Shown one piece after another: positions 42,498-53,397 of a DNA stretch of 64,000 bases. The position numbers and the translations under genes are program-made. The DNA is from Plasmodiophora brassicae (Eukaryota > Endomyxa > Phytomyxea > Plasmodiophorida > Plasmodiophoridae), in contig JASFAU010000003.1 in assembly GCA_039704465.1 (NCBI GenBank), positions 1,736,001 to 1,800,000 of the forward strand, written 5' to 3'. The notes under the pieces are model-generated. The model was not told the DNA's origin and did no database searches. It saw only the letters and a program-made list of their open reading frames with translations. Within the stretch, counting starts at the first letter, position 1. Each line of letters begins with the position of its first letter.

Positions 42498-44264
42498 ATG
42501 ACGCCTGCGCCCGTCGACTTTAGGCTTGTGTTCGAGGCGCTTCCCGCCATGTGCCTCGTCCTCGACCCAAACCTGTATATCGTTGCGAGCAGCGATGCGT
42601 ACCTGGAGGCTACGATGACGCGCCGGGAAGAGATCGCGGGGCGGCATATGTTCGACGTGTTCCCCGACAACCCCAGCGACCCGTCTGCCACGGGCGTCCA
42701 CAACCTGGGCTCGTCGCTGGAGTACGTCCTGAAGCATCGGACAGCGCATGCGATGGCTGTGCAGAGATACCCGGTCCGGAGCCCCGGCGGCGGGTTCCAG
42801 CTGAGGTATTGGAGCCCGGTGAATTCCCCGGTCCTGGACCCAGACACGCAAGATCTCAAGTACGTCATCCATCGCGTCGAAGACGTCACCGAGCTGGTCG
42901 TCGCCCGCGATCGTGATGCCTGTCTCGAAGTGGAGCGGCAACGACGCGTCGGGGCCGAGGACGCGGTTCGTCGCATGGAATGGGAGGTGGTGCAACGCGC
43001 CAGGCAGGTCGAGCGGCAAGCGCAGGAGATGGAGAAGATGAACACGGAGCTGGTTGAGGCACGCGACCAAGCCATCGCGGCGTCCACTGCGTCCAACGTC
43101 AAGTCGGCGTTCGTCGCGACCGTCAGCCACGAGTTGCGCACGCCCCTGACAGGCATCATCGGGTTCACCGACCTGCTCACGGCGACGCCCCTGTCTGGCG
43201 ATCAGGACAAACTGGTCGACCAGATCAGCGATTCCGCGCGCGTCCTTCTCGCCCTGGTCAACGATATTCTCGACATGTCCAAGCTGGAGGCGGGGAAGCT
43301 CGTCCCCGAGCACATCCCGTTCCAGGTGCGCCACGTGGTCCAGTCCTGCGAGCGCCTGCTGCAGGAGCCGGCGAACCTGAAATCCCTTCAGTTGCGCGTC
43401 GCCGTCGACGATCACGTACCCGCCCTGGTGCTCGGTGACCCGAGGCGCCTGCGTCAGATCCTGGCGAACCTGCTCAGCAACGCAATCAAATTCACGCCCA
43501 CCGGGGGTGTGACGCTGCGTGTCGGTCGGGCCGACCGACCCGACCGATCAGACGGTGGCGTCGTCCGCACTCGATTCGAAGTCATTGACAGCGGCATCGG
43601 GATCGCCGATTCACATATGATGCGACTGTTCGAGCCGTTCTCCCAGGTGGACTCGTCGGATACGAGGATATACGGCGGCACGGGCCTGGGGCTCCACATC
43701 GTCAAGTCGCTGGTGGAGCTGATGAACGGTCAGATCGGCGTCAACAGCACTCTCGGTCAGGGATCCATCTTCTGGGTTGAAGTACCGTTCGGCGTCGTCG
43801 ATCAAGCCGGCGATGGCGTTGCAGCAACAGGAACCGTCGATCCGGGTGCCGATCTCGGCGCTGGCAAGGCGGCCAAGGCCGGGGAGAAGGTCATCCTCGT
43901 GGTCGACGACAGCTCGGTGATTCGGCAGTTAGTGCCCAGGCAGCTGTCCACGCTCGGCTACCGGAACGTGCACTTGGCCATCAACGGGCAGGATGCCCTA
44001 TCAAAGTTCAAGGCATTGGGTTCTGTTGACCTCATCCTGATGGACTGCCAGATGCCGGAGCTCGACGGCCACGGCGCCACCGTCGCCCTGCGCGAGATCG
44101 AATCCCGATCGGCCAGAAACGTCACAGCCGTCCCGGTTATCGCCATGACGGCCAGCGCCATGCACGACGAACGCGAGATGTGCCTCCGGTCCGGCATGAA
44201 CGATATCCTGGCGAAACCGTTCACGCAGAAAGAGCTGGCCTCCACGCTCGACAAATGGCTGTAG
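42498..44264 (+). CDS. PAS-type hybrid histidine kinase with receiver domain
   Basis: A single exon, 588 aa from MTPAPVDFRLVF; an in-frame Met at 42369 would add a hydrophobic leader and cannot be excluded. Domains: PAS-like sensor (about 5-130: FEALPAMCLVLDPNLYIVASSDAYL, FDVFPDNP), coiled coil, HisKA with phospho-acceptor His211 in VSHELRTPLTG, HATPase_c with the N-box region ANLLSNAIKF, G1 IDSGIGI, and G2 GGTGLGL, then a receiver with Asp516 in LILMDCQMPELDGH and the conserved Thr/Lys positions (AMTAS, LAKPF). All phosphorelay residues are present. A separate HPt and response regulator would be required. No TM segment, so a soluble sensor; the PAS type with FDVFPDNP resembles small-molecule or redox sensing PAS domains. 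It follows the P450-reductase gene by 425 bp on the same strand. Confidence 0.93.
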   Translation: MTPAPVDFRLVFEALPAMCLVLDPNLYIVASSDAYLEATMTRREEIAGRHMFDVFPDNPSDPSATGVHNLGSSLEYVLKHRTAHAMAVQRYPVRSPGGGFQLRYWSPVNSPVLDPDTQDLKYVIHRVEDVTELVVARDRDACLEVERQRRVGAEDAVRRMEWEVVQRARQVERQAQEMEKMNTELVEARDQAIAASTASNVKSAFVATVSHELRTPLTGIIGFTDLLTATPLSGDQDKLVDQISDSARVLLALVNDILDMSKLEAGKLVPEHIPFQVRHVVQSCERLLQEPANLKSLQLRVAVDDHVPALVLGDPRRLRQILANLLSNAIKFTPTGGVTLRVGRADRPDRSDGGVVRTRFEVIDSGIGIADSHMMRLFEPFSQVDSSDTRIYGGTGLGLHIVKSLVELMNGQIGVNSTLGQGSIFWVEVPFGVVDQAGDGVAATGTVDPGADLGAGKAAKAGEKVILVVDDSSVIRQLVPRQLSTLGYRNVHLAINGQDALSKFKALGSVDLILMDCQMPELDGHGATVALREIESRSARNVTAVPVIAMTASAMHDEREMCLRSGMNDILAKPFTQKELASTLDKWL

Positions 44265-45201
44265 ACGCCGGCGAGTGGCAGCAACCCACAATGCCCACGT
44301 CTTGTGTTCATGTTCGTAATGCCCCATAATTCAATACTGAGTACGGTATACAGCCGCATAGAGTGCTCGCCTCGCCGATCACTGCGCGCTGTTTGGTTGC
44401 CATCATGGCACAGTTCGACGCTGTACCGGCCGGGTGTGGTCCTCTACGTACTTTGCTGTGTCATTTGTCGTACACTCGCCGGGACAGCATTGCCGCCGCA
44501 GCAGGTCCAGTTCTGTAACGCGGCGGCTCGCTATCCGACTACGTGCGACGTCCGTTGGACGACGTCAAGCCCTTGAGACTTACTCCCAGTTACGTGTTGT
44601 CAAAGGCATCCTGGATTCGCGATTCTACAGACGACAGGTGCTGCTACGTACCTGGTGGACTGAGTGGGTTACCCGACAACGGAGCGATCGTGGGCTCGCA
44701 AACTCGGGGCGTATACACCGACACTTCGTATGTTGATCCGGGACTTCCACAGTAAGTGAGCCAGACAAGCCACGACCTGGCCCTGAAAGGAAAAATGAGG
44801 TGTACGTACGCGTAGGTCCGGACCCACATCTGCTGTTCCAGACGTTAATTCATACCGGATTACAGGACATTATACGTTTTAATTGCCTCGTCTCCGTTCT
44901 ATTCACCGCCTCAGCCTTCCCACTCCTGCCTCTGACACATACGGAATGAAGCGACGCATCATGCACACCTATGGATGTTAGACAAATAGGGTTACCATGG
45001 CATGGCATGAGCGGAATGACGAGGGCGCAGTACAACAACCCTACAAGCGTCCGCGCTGTAAGTTTCGGGGAACAGGTCTGGTTTTCTTTCTGCACATGCG
45101 AGAGAGGTTCGGCCTCGTCAAGCCGTGGGCCCTCCTCAGTCGCCACTCGTTACGCACCATCCACAGACAGACGCGCCAGCCTCTCTCGCAGTTTATGGGC
45201 T
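44265..45201. other. Intergenic, no supported gene
   Basis: No frame here shows a recognisable domain or convincing splice pattern. It includes the 3' region of the histidine kinase and the upstream region of the vWA gene. Confidence 0.5.
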
Positions 45202-46270
45202 ATGGCCATGGCCCATGGGCCATGGGGCTCTCACGCTGTGCGTTTAGGGCGCGGCCGCGCGGCTCTGGACCGGCCTGCGCGCACAGGCCACGGACTGCGT
45301 CGCCGCGGCAAGACGCCATTCAGCGCCTGCCTCTCTGCGAACGAGCACTACAAGTCTACCTACGTAGAGCCCCACGTGTTCAGTCATGCCAAGTCCGATC
45401 TCGATGCCGCTGCTGCTCTCAATGCTATCCTTGATGATTTGGTCGCCGGTATGCATACGTGCAAGTGGTGGAGAAACGTCCTGTGACCGAACGGAGAAGC
45501 TGGCTGTATTCGAGTCCTGGGCAGAGGAGCTGGGTATCAGAAGCAACTTCCGTTCTGCGATGTATGCGTTGGGCGGATTTGAGATCATCGTCCTCTGCGA
45601 CGATTCGGAGTCCATGCTTAGTAAAGACGTAGTCGACGACATGGGCAACAAGATGACGCGCTGGGACGAGCTACGGGACACCGTTAAATTGATTGTCGAC
45701 TTTGGCGCCCTGTTTGACGATAACGGCATCGACGTTTATTTCCTGAATCGCCCGACATTGCCGGGAGTGACCTGCGCAAGTGACCTGGAGAAGGCGTTCA
45801 AGAAGGATCCAATCGGGGGAACACCTTTGGTTAGCACTGTTGATAGGATCAGGCGCGAGAAGATTGACCCCCTTGAGAGCAAGAAGCAAAAGGTTCTGCT
45901 GGTTATTGCGACCGATGGCCAACCCTCCGACGGCAAATCTGCATTCCACCAGCGGATCGCGAGCTTGCCGGAAAACGTGTATGTGTCGATCTTGGCGTGC
46001 ACCGACAATCGGGCTGCTGTGGCGTACCTGGACGGGATGGATCGGTTGACTCGAGTCGACGTGACCGACGATTATATGACAGAGTTAGAGCGAATCCGGT
46101 CAAAGCAAGGAAAGTCGTTCAAGTTTTCGAAAGGTGATTACATCGCGAAAGCGTTGGCTGGACCGATTCAGCCTTGGTTAGACCAGCTCGATGAAGGGCG
46201 AGTCGATGTCCCTCAGTACAACAGGGTCCCTAAGCGCGATGCCAAGGGCACTTGCTGCACGATCTGCTGA
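45202..46270 (+). CDS. von Willebrand factor A domain protein with C-terminal CaaX-like end
   Basis: The main exon (about 45514-46270) encodes a vWA domain: KLAVFESWAEELGIRSNFRSA, then FEIIVLCDDSESM, where D-x-S-x-S forms the metal-ion-dependent adhesion site, GGTPLVSTVDRI with the MIDAS Thr, and VLLVIATDGQPSDGK with the MIDAS Asp. The protein ends GTCCTIC, so the last four residues fit a CaaX prenylation box with an extra upstream Cys for palmitoylation, predicting attachment to the cytosolic membrane face. An upstream exon (AKSDLDAAAALNAILDDL, ending about 45440) appears to splice in via GTCGCC or GTATGC; the true start is uncertain, and the Met codons at 45202/45208 lie on a 20-bp palindrome. 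In-frame residues just before the main exon (MPLLLSMLSLMIW) are probably intronic. Confidence 0.7.
45206..45225. other. Perfect 20-bp palindrome
   Basis: CCATGGCCCATGGGCCATGG equals its own reverse complement. It overlaps possible start codons of the vWA gene. Confidence 0.9.
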
Positions 46271-47238
46271 TCTGATGACGAATGAATTACACCACGCGCT
46301 CTGCCATTACAGCTCTATTTCGCCTGGTGCATCTCCAAACAGGCTGCGAGATCGTAAGCCACATATTTGGGTCATCGCCACAACACACCCATAATCGGTG
46401 GCCGTGAAGGCAGAGGGCATGCGGCAAACCATAACTCGCACGTTGTCAGACCTGCCGTCTGCCGCTGAGATGCCCACCTGTGCCGCAACGACTGATCCGG
46501 CCTGTGGCGCCGCGCTGGGACCGGCCGTCCGTGTCCACACAGCCGGGCCCGCCGCGCGCGACGACGCGTGCTGCTGGACGCCCGCTGACCGCGACCGTCA
46601 GCTCTGGGACACTGCCCTGCAGGTCTCCGGCATGGTTAACGGCGTCCAATAGCAAGCGAATGTCGTGTTCCGGCCCGAGATACTCTCCGAGCGCACTGCC
46701 GACCGGCCGATTGGAACGCTGTATAAGGCTTCCTGCTCCGGTTGACCGTCATAACGTCGGTTTGGTCGCCCGAGACGCCTATCCTGGTAAGACGGTATGC
46801 TCGCGAGCGTTCCCACTCGTTGATGCAAACGTCGTGTCCAATGCAGCATGGGGTCGGCGACGTTGCGTGCCCGCCGGTCCCGCGATCCCAGCGGCCACCA
46901 ATGGTTCGACGTGCGTCAAGGTCCCCGTCCGCTCTTGCCTGCAACGTCAGGTGGCACTCCCTCGTCGATCGTCCTGCTTGCTCCCGTGGCCCCCGGCGCC
47001 GTTCCAGTTGTTCCTGCTGCCCCCGTTGTCTCCGCCGTTCCAGCGCTACCCCTGCTGCCCCTGTGTCGCCCCGCCTGTTCGTGGAGACAAATTGCTGTTC
47101 GGCGTCCTGATGGTGGCGCTGGATCGCCGAAAGGCCTCGTGGTCTCGTCGGTTGAAGACCCTGCAGACGTCGCTGCCGCAGATGATGAGTGGTCGTGAGC
47201 GCTCTTCAATATCTCAATCTGTAACATGAGTCGGATTC
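46271..47238. other. Intergenic region interrupted by the retrotransposon, no supported gene
   Basis: Short GC-rich frames only. The minus strand shows a loose Gly-x-x pattern (about 47200-46920) but no start, signal or domain that supports a gene. Confidence 0.45.
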
Positions 47239-47435
47239 TGTTCATCCAGAGTACCAGTACTCAGATGATGCTGCTCAGATGCTGCTGCCACCCGGTCACA
47301 TGATCATGACCGTACTCGACCCCGCAGCGGCCCTTGCTGTGACGATCCTGTCCAAATACATCAGTTCGTTATATCACCAGGCGCCGACTCTTGCGACCGA
47401 CCGCCCCCGTAGTGGGCAGCGGCGGCGCTAGCACA
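47239..47435 (+). repeat. 5' long terminal repeat
   Basis: 197 bp, TGTTCATCC to CTAGCACA, identical to the 3' copy at 52379-52575. Confidence 0.97.
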
Positions 47436-47478
47436 GAAGCTTCTTGCGCAAAGAGCCCCAAGCAAACGAACTCACTTA

Positions 47479-48642
47479 ATGGCAGGAGGTGGCCGCAGAG
47501 CGCCCGTTCGTCTACAGATGGAGGACGACGCCAGGACCAACTCCGACGCCGAGGCCAAGGAGCATGAATCGTCGACAGATGACGAAATCGATCGAGGGCT
47601 TCAGTCAACAAACCTGCACGGTAAGAGCCCGATCTTTATGCCTTTGAAACCGCCCATCCTACGTACCCTGAGCCTTACGGCCAAGGACGGAATTAACGAT
47701 TTCCTCAAGAAATATAGGAAACACGTCGAGATCGTTAACGAGCGCCGACTGATCTACAAGGAGGATATTCATCCGCCAACGGTGAAGTCATGCATTACCG
47801 AGGACGTCCTCAGAGGGATGTCGAAATATCGCCTACGTCAACCCGCCAGCACGATCACGGATGGCGACATCATGAGCTACTTGAGGTCAGTCCAACGCAG
47901 GGAGGCTGATGTCGAGAGTTCGACAGACATCAAGGCGCTTCTCACGAAGACAGTGGTCATGAACCTGTCAATCAAGAGTATTGAGGAACGTGTCACGTCT
48001 TTCTTCGCCAAGTTCGATGAGCTAATCGACGACTATGGGCTACAAGACACATACGCCAAAGGAACGAAAGGAACCAAGCGCAAGATCAAGGTATTACGCG
48101 GAGGTATCCGTCCCACTGACCTTGCGGTTCTAGTCGAACGCGCGATCGAGTTCGGAGGGTGCAGGGACGCTGAGAAGGACGAGCTCAAATTCTTCGACCT
48201 CGTCGACCGTCTTGCCAAAGAGCAGGACAAACACTTCCGGCTGCAAGCTGAGAAGAAGAAGTCTCCAGCGCAGACCATGTCCCCACCTGCAGGTAAGAAA
48301 GGTAAGGACGTTGTTGCTCCGAATAGGAATGGCGGCAAGCATCCGACAAATCCGATCGGACTGAAGACAGCTCAATCGTCCACATCGCAAACGAAAGACG
48401 AATCGAGGGACATCCCCGAGCACATCCGAAAACGTTTCGAAGGTAAGGATCCTCCAAAGGCAGGTTGCCTAATCTGCAAGGAGCAGCACTGGGTCCAGTG
48501 TGCCCGAAGGCAACTCAAGGAGAACGCAAAGCTGCCATTGAAAAGTTCCAGAAAGAGCGCAAAGAGAAGGAGGAGAGTAAGGGCAACGCAGACACGGCAA
48601 AGCGCATGGGCCCGCCGTCGCCGTCAACACCGTCCCCTATGA
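47479..48642 (+). CDS. gag: Retrotransposon Gag
   Basis: 387 aa, starting MAGGGRRAPVRL 43 bp after the 5' LTR. The central part is helical with a retrotransposon Gag-like pattern (LTAKDGINDFLKKYRKHVE, DIMSYLRSVQ). Near the C-terminus CLICKEQHWVQC is a CCHC zinc knuckle with short spacing (C-x2-C-x3-H-x3-C). It overlaps the pol frame by about 178 bp in the minus-one register, which suggests pol is expressed by frameshifting or reinitiation. Confidence 0.85.
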   Translation: MAGGGRRAPVRLQMEDDARTNSDAEAKEHESSTDDEIDRGLQSTNLHGKSPIFMPLKPPILRTLSLTAKDGINDFLKKYRKHVEIVNERRLIYKEDIHPPTVKSCITEDVLRGMSKYRLRQPASTITDGDIMSYLRSVQRREADVESSTDIKALLTKTVVMNLSIKSIEERVTSFFAKFDELIDDYGLQDTYAKGTKGTKRKIKVLRGGIRPTDLAVLVERAIEFGGCRDAEKDELKFFDLVDRLAKEQDKHFRLQAEKKKSPAQTMSPPAGKKGKDVVAPNRNGGKHPTNPIGLKTAQSSTSQTKDESRDIPEHIRKRFEGKDPPKAGCLICKEQHWVQCARRQLKENAKLPLKSSRKSAKRRRRVRATQTRQSAWARRRRQHRPL

Positions 48643-51600
48643 GACTTCGCTTCCAGAACTCGCTCGACCTTCCATTCGAAGCCGATAGTGGTGCGACGAA
48701 GACCGTCATTTCGCAATCGCAACTGCTACGGATTCAAGCCATCCAGCATGTCCCAGTCAAAGTGTTCGACCATCCAACGGAGGCGAAACTTGCAACGATC
48801 GGGGCTACGACAACAATTGTCGCCACAGCGATCGTGGACATCACCATTGTCCCACCTTCGCATGGCAAACCTGCACATCTACGCGGGCGGGAAATCAACG
48901 TATGTCGCGAAGACCTATCTGATGACATTGTCCTTTTAGGAGCCCCGGAACTGGACGCGTTGGGTATCAATCCAGCTACACAACTGAAGGAGATGTTAAT
49001 CGAGGCAAATGGTCCTATCATCATCGAAGCGGATCCGACCCCGGAACGTCACGCCCCAGGTGGTCAAGGGATCACGATGAGAGCGGTAAGACACCCGGAG
49101 GTAAGTGGAACAACTCGCGATCATGAGCCCCAATTGGACACCAATGATCCGGGTGACGACTATGATGTCGAAATCGGAGAACACTCCGATACAGACGTGG
49201 ACAGGGCAATAGACCGGATGATACAACGTGCAACTGACTCCGGTTTCCCTAACGATCAAGTCCCGCGTCTACGCACAACTGTCAATCGACACAAAGACAT
49301 ATGGCGAACGAAGCTTGGCCGTGATCCACCTGCGAAAGTAAGTCCACTGAAACTACACTTCAAAGCAGATGCTCGTCCTGTTCGTTGCCGAACACGAAGG
49401 TATACCCTCGAACATCAAAAATTCATGGATGATCACGTAGGAACCTTGGCGGAAAACGATTTTGTGTACCGCAATCCGCACAGCAGGTACGCGTCGCCGT
49501 GTCTGGTCGTCGACAAGAAGGACACGGAGGTTCGCGGCCATCGGCTGACCGTCGACATCAATGAAGCCGTCAACAAACAGACCGAACGCATTGCATGGCC
49601 GATGCCTCACATCGACATCATCCTGACCTACCTACGTTCCGCGACCATCTTCATGCTGTTCGATGCCTTTAAAGGCTATTGGCAATTTCCGTTGCACCCT
49701 GATTCGCAGGAGGCCTGCTCGTTCATGACGCACATCGCCACGTTTACACCCAGGCGCATCATCCAGGGAATCGCTGATTGCGTGTTTGCGTTCCAGGCGG
49801 GAATGCAACAGGTGTTGGGGAAACTTCTATATATCTGCGCCCTACTCTGGATCGACGATATCCTCGGCTACGTATCTGGATTCGGAGCCTACATGGACAC
49901 ACTCGAATCTCTTCTCAACGCTTTCGACGAGTTTGGAGTTAAACTCAACCCTGATCGCTGCCAGTTATATCTCACTTCAGTGACATGGTGCGGTCGCGTT
50001 ATATCCGCTGATGGAGTGTCGTTCGATCGCTCGTATCTCAACGCCTTGCACGATCTATCAACTCCTATCACGGCTGCTGATCTCCAACAGTTCCTCTCGG
50101 GCCTCAATTGGGTCCGTTCTGTTATCCCTCAATTCGCGGCACATGTTCATCCGCTACAGGATCTACTTCTGTCCGCTTCTCGTTCTGTCAGCAGTCTGAA
50201 GAAATCACACCTACGTCGAGTTCGTTTAGCCGACATCGGCTGGACCACTGACCATCTCACCAGTTTCAATTCTCTGAAGCATCGACTATCGGAGGCCATG
50301 ACGCTGGCGCACCCCAAGGACGAATGGATCATGTGTCTCTTTCCGGATGCGAGTGACCGTTTCTGGTCTGTTTTCCTGTCGCAGATCCCTCCGGAAGATA
50401 TTGATCTTCCGTACGGTGAGCAACACCACGAACCTTTGTCGTTCATCTCGGGGACATTCCGTGGTTCTCAATTGAAGTGGGCGACCATTGAGAAGGAGCC
50501 TACGCGCCATCATCGAAGGCTGCTATCGCCTCAGACACTTCATATCTATGTCAAAGTTGGCACTTCGAATCTTCACGGACCACCGTAATCTGGTTTTCAT
50601 TCTGAACCCAGCCTCGGTTGCACGAATTAGTCGGACGACCGGCGATCGCTTGGAGCGCTGGCGACTTCAGATTATCGACCTAGATTTTCACATTGAGCAC
50701 ATTGCTGGGGAGGACAACCTTTGGGCCGACCTCGCCACGCGTTGGGGCGTCGCCCTGCAACCACTGTCCTCATTTTCCCCTCCCTCGTTCCGTTCTATTC
50801 GTCATATGGCAATTAATCTTGACTTCGACGATTACAAGATGACCGATGAGTTTATCTGGCCGTCTGTCGACGAGATTAGTAACGCTCAGACCGACTACAT
50901 TCGCCAACACGACCTATCTGCCGTTTCTGATATTCTCCAACTCGAAGGGGACATGTCTCTCCACCTTAGCCCGGAATCTGGCTGGCGTACTCCAGACATC
51001 AACTCTGGGTACCATCACATGCACTGCAGCTACGCATCGCAGTGATTTCACATATGGGACTGTCTGGTCATCAACTTGCTGCATCGACTATTTCGAGCAT
51101 CGCGCAACTCTTCTGGTGGCCTGATCTCGATTCCTTTGTTCGTGCATTTGTGGACAAATGCTTACACTGCCTACGCAACAAAGATTCGATGATCCCCCGA
51201 CCTTATGGCACGGCTATGCATGCGGACAAGCCCAATAAGGTCATCCACTATGACTTTCTGTTCTTATCCAAACCTCGTCCAGGCGATTCTCATCAACTTC
51301 GTTATGTTCTGGTTCTGAAGGACGACGCTACAGCATTCGTCGAGTTAATTCCTTGTCAATTCGCGGATCACAGCGTTGTCGCCGAATCTCTTCTGGATTG
51401 GTTCAAACGTTTCGGCATTGTTTTCCAACATGTCTCTGACCGCGGCACACACTTCAAAAACGCGGTTATCGCCGAGCTTAATAGCCGGTTACACTGCAAC
51501 CATCATCATTTCACAACTGCCTACACACCTTGGGCGAACGGCACGGTTGAGGTTGTCAACAAGCGGCTTCTCTTTCTGCTGAAGTCCCTCCTCTCCGAGC

Positions 51601-52369
51601 TAAATCTTCCATTCCAGGATTGGCCGTATGTCCTTCCGCTGATCAACATGACGGTAAATCACACTGTTCGATCAAGTGTGGGCTACGCGCCTGTCACGAT
51701 GTTTACGGGTTTGCCACCCTCGACACCTATCTCGATTATCTTCAACAAACGCATCGACGCGGTTATCGACGTACCGTTGACCCCTGACCGTCTCAAGGAA
51801 ATGACGACGGAACTTATCGATTCTCTCGAGGACATGCACAAAGCAGTGGCACGTACACGCACCCATCTACGTGATCTCAAGCAACGCGCCCGGCGTCGCC
51901 GACGCAATGTTCGCGAGATCAACTTCACGACGGGCGACTATGTTCTCGTGGCCAACCATGGCAAGCACTCCAAGTCCGAGTACAACTGGACTGGACCTGC
52001 CAGATTATCGACACCATCAACGACTGGGTGTATCGAGTTCGAGATCTCTTGACTGATCGTATCTCAGATGTACACGCCCAGCGCTTAATGTTCTATGCAG
52101 ATGCGCACTTGAATGTCACCTCTTCCCTGAAGCACAACATCGCGCTCACCGGCGTGGCTTACCAAGTCAACGCAGTCGAGGACATTCGAGTCAACTCTAC
52201 GTCAGGTGACACTGAACTACTGATCAACTGGATCGGATTCGATGCCACCGACAATTCATGGGAACCTTACTCGGTCATGGCGGCCGATGTTCCTGATATC
52301 GTCAGGGCCTTCCTCGAACGACAAGCCGAAGGAGACCCGCTCTGCTCACGACTGTTAGCAGATTTCTAA
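48465..52369 (+). pseudogene. pol: Retrotransposon Pol, interrupted by three frame changes
   Basis: Segments: 48465-50588 has aspartic protease (FEADSGATKTVIS, active D-S-G), reverse transcriptase with YxDD variant WIDD in CALLWIDDILGY, and the start of RNase H (CLFPDASDRFW). 50488-51045 has the rest of RNase H (TDHRNLVFIL, ADLATRWG). 51042-52052 has integrase with the zinc-binding SHMGLSGHQ...CLHC and the D, D, E positions (HYDFLF, VSDRGTHF, NGTVEVVNK). 52028-52369 has a chromodomain (YQVNAVEDIRV, LINWIGFDATDNSWEPYS). Each junction requires a shift of reading frame, near 50500, 51040 and 52000. No stop codons otherwise interrupt the domains. These are either real small indels or assembly errors. 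Confidence 0.85.
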
Positions 52370-52378
52370 CACGGGGAG

Positions 52379-52575
52379 TGTTCATCCAGAGTACCAGTAC
52401 TCAGATGATGCTGCTCAGATGCTGCTGCCACCCGGTCACATGATCATGACCGTACTCGACCCCGCAGCGGCCCTTGCTGTGACGATCCTGTCCAAATACA
52501 TCAGTTCGTTATATCACCAGGCGCCGACTCTTGCGACCGACCGCCCCCGTAGTGGGCAGCGGCGGCGCTAGCACA
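52379..52575 (+). repeat. 3' long terminal repeat
   Basis: 197 bp, identical to the 5' LTR; followed by the GATTC target-site duplication. Confidence 0.97.
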
Positions 52576-52580
52576 GATTC

Positions 52581-53084
52581 ATTACACTGTCAAGGCGGGA
52601 ACGAAAAGCAGGCTGAGATGAACCTGATCGTAACCGCGTCATGAGCGCACGCGCCTATGAGTTCCTCGTCGCCGGCATCGCGAACGCAAGCTCCAGCACT
52701 TGAGCAGATCGCTTCAACAGCCCCGCCGATCTGCGTTCACATAATGAACGGCTCTCCGACAGGCACATAGTCTGCCTTAGACATGTCGATCACAGCGTCC
52801 GGCGTCGTGCTTGACTAGGACGCAAGCACAGGTCGCACGCCATGGTCGAAAGTCAGCTCTGGCATGTCGCGATCGGCATAGTATCGGGAAGACGTTTCCG
52901 CCCCGAGATGAAGAATGGTCCGCGTTCGATGCTGGCGCGTCTCCCGTTTCGTTCACCGGCCGCTGAACTATCGTACTTCGTCAACGGAAGAGCTCCGTCG
53001 GTCTCTTCGACAACAGTGGTTATGCAGGCCCCATAGGGCTTGCCGACATGCTCTGTCTGCCCAGTAGCTAGCTACCGTATTTAA
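52581..53084. other. Intergenic, no supported gene
   Basis: No recognisable frame or structure between the retrotransposon and the MITE; it is probably the other half of the disrupted intergenic region before 47234. Confidence 0.5.
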
Positions 53085-53397
53085 CACTGCGCTGTGCCCC
53101 CCCATGTACAAGAAAAGTGCGTGATGGGTTCATCGCCATGTAAAGTTTTTGACCGTTTTTGCTGCGGTTTTTTGGGTCCGCTGCTGACTCCCGATACCCC
53201 GACCCGGGGCGGTACATTCAAGCCACTGGCTGTCGTGACGTATGCGGTCGGATCGGCACCACGCGTTCCAGCTGCGACATCGAAAATATTTGGGCCTTCA
53301 GTGGACATCAGACTGGTTCTCGCAGTCGGTGCTCGCAAAATTTCGATACTCCATTTTTTGGGAGGGGGGCACAGGTCTCCGGGGGCACAGCGCAGTG
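53085..53397. mobile_element. 313-bp non-autonomous piggyBac-like element (MITE)
   Basis: A perfect 17-bp terminal inverted repeat, CACTGCGCTGTGCCCCC at 53085-53101 and its reverse complement at 53381-53397, directly flanked on both sides by TTAA (53081-53084 and 53398-53401). TTAA target duplications are typical of piggyBac-superfamily transposons. The interior has T-rich runs and no credible transposase. Some short frames run through it but are incidental. Confidence 0.8.

Larger units (their letters stand above)
47239..52575 (+). mobile_element. Ty3/gypsy LTR retrotransposon of the chromovirus type, 5337 bp
   Basis: The element is bounded by 197-bp LTRs that begin TG and end CA and are identical over their whole length by base-by-base reading. 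It is flanked by the 5-bp target-site duplication GATTC (47234-47238 and 52576-52580). Order of coding parts: gag with a zinc knuckle, protease, reverse transcriptase, RNase H, integrase, chromodomain. This order, with a chromodomain after integrase, is that of chromoviruses. A purine-rich ACGGGGAG lies just before the 3' LTR and could be the polypurine tract. After the 5' LTR the sequence GAAGCTTCTTGCGC does not start with TGG, so a standard tRNA-3'-end primer site is not evident. Identical LTRs imply recent insertion, yet pol is broken in three places. Confidence 0.95.

Noticed and set aside
39812..43180. 1122-codon minus-strand open frame
   Set aside because: It runs antisense across the P450-reductase fusion and histidine kinase genes and has no coherent domain; GC-rich codon use keeps the opposite strand open.
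46916..47245. Collagen-like Gly-x-x protein on the minus strand
   Set aside because: The triplet pattern is irregular and short, with no signal peptide or flanking domain, and it lies next to the retrotransposon insertion.
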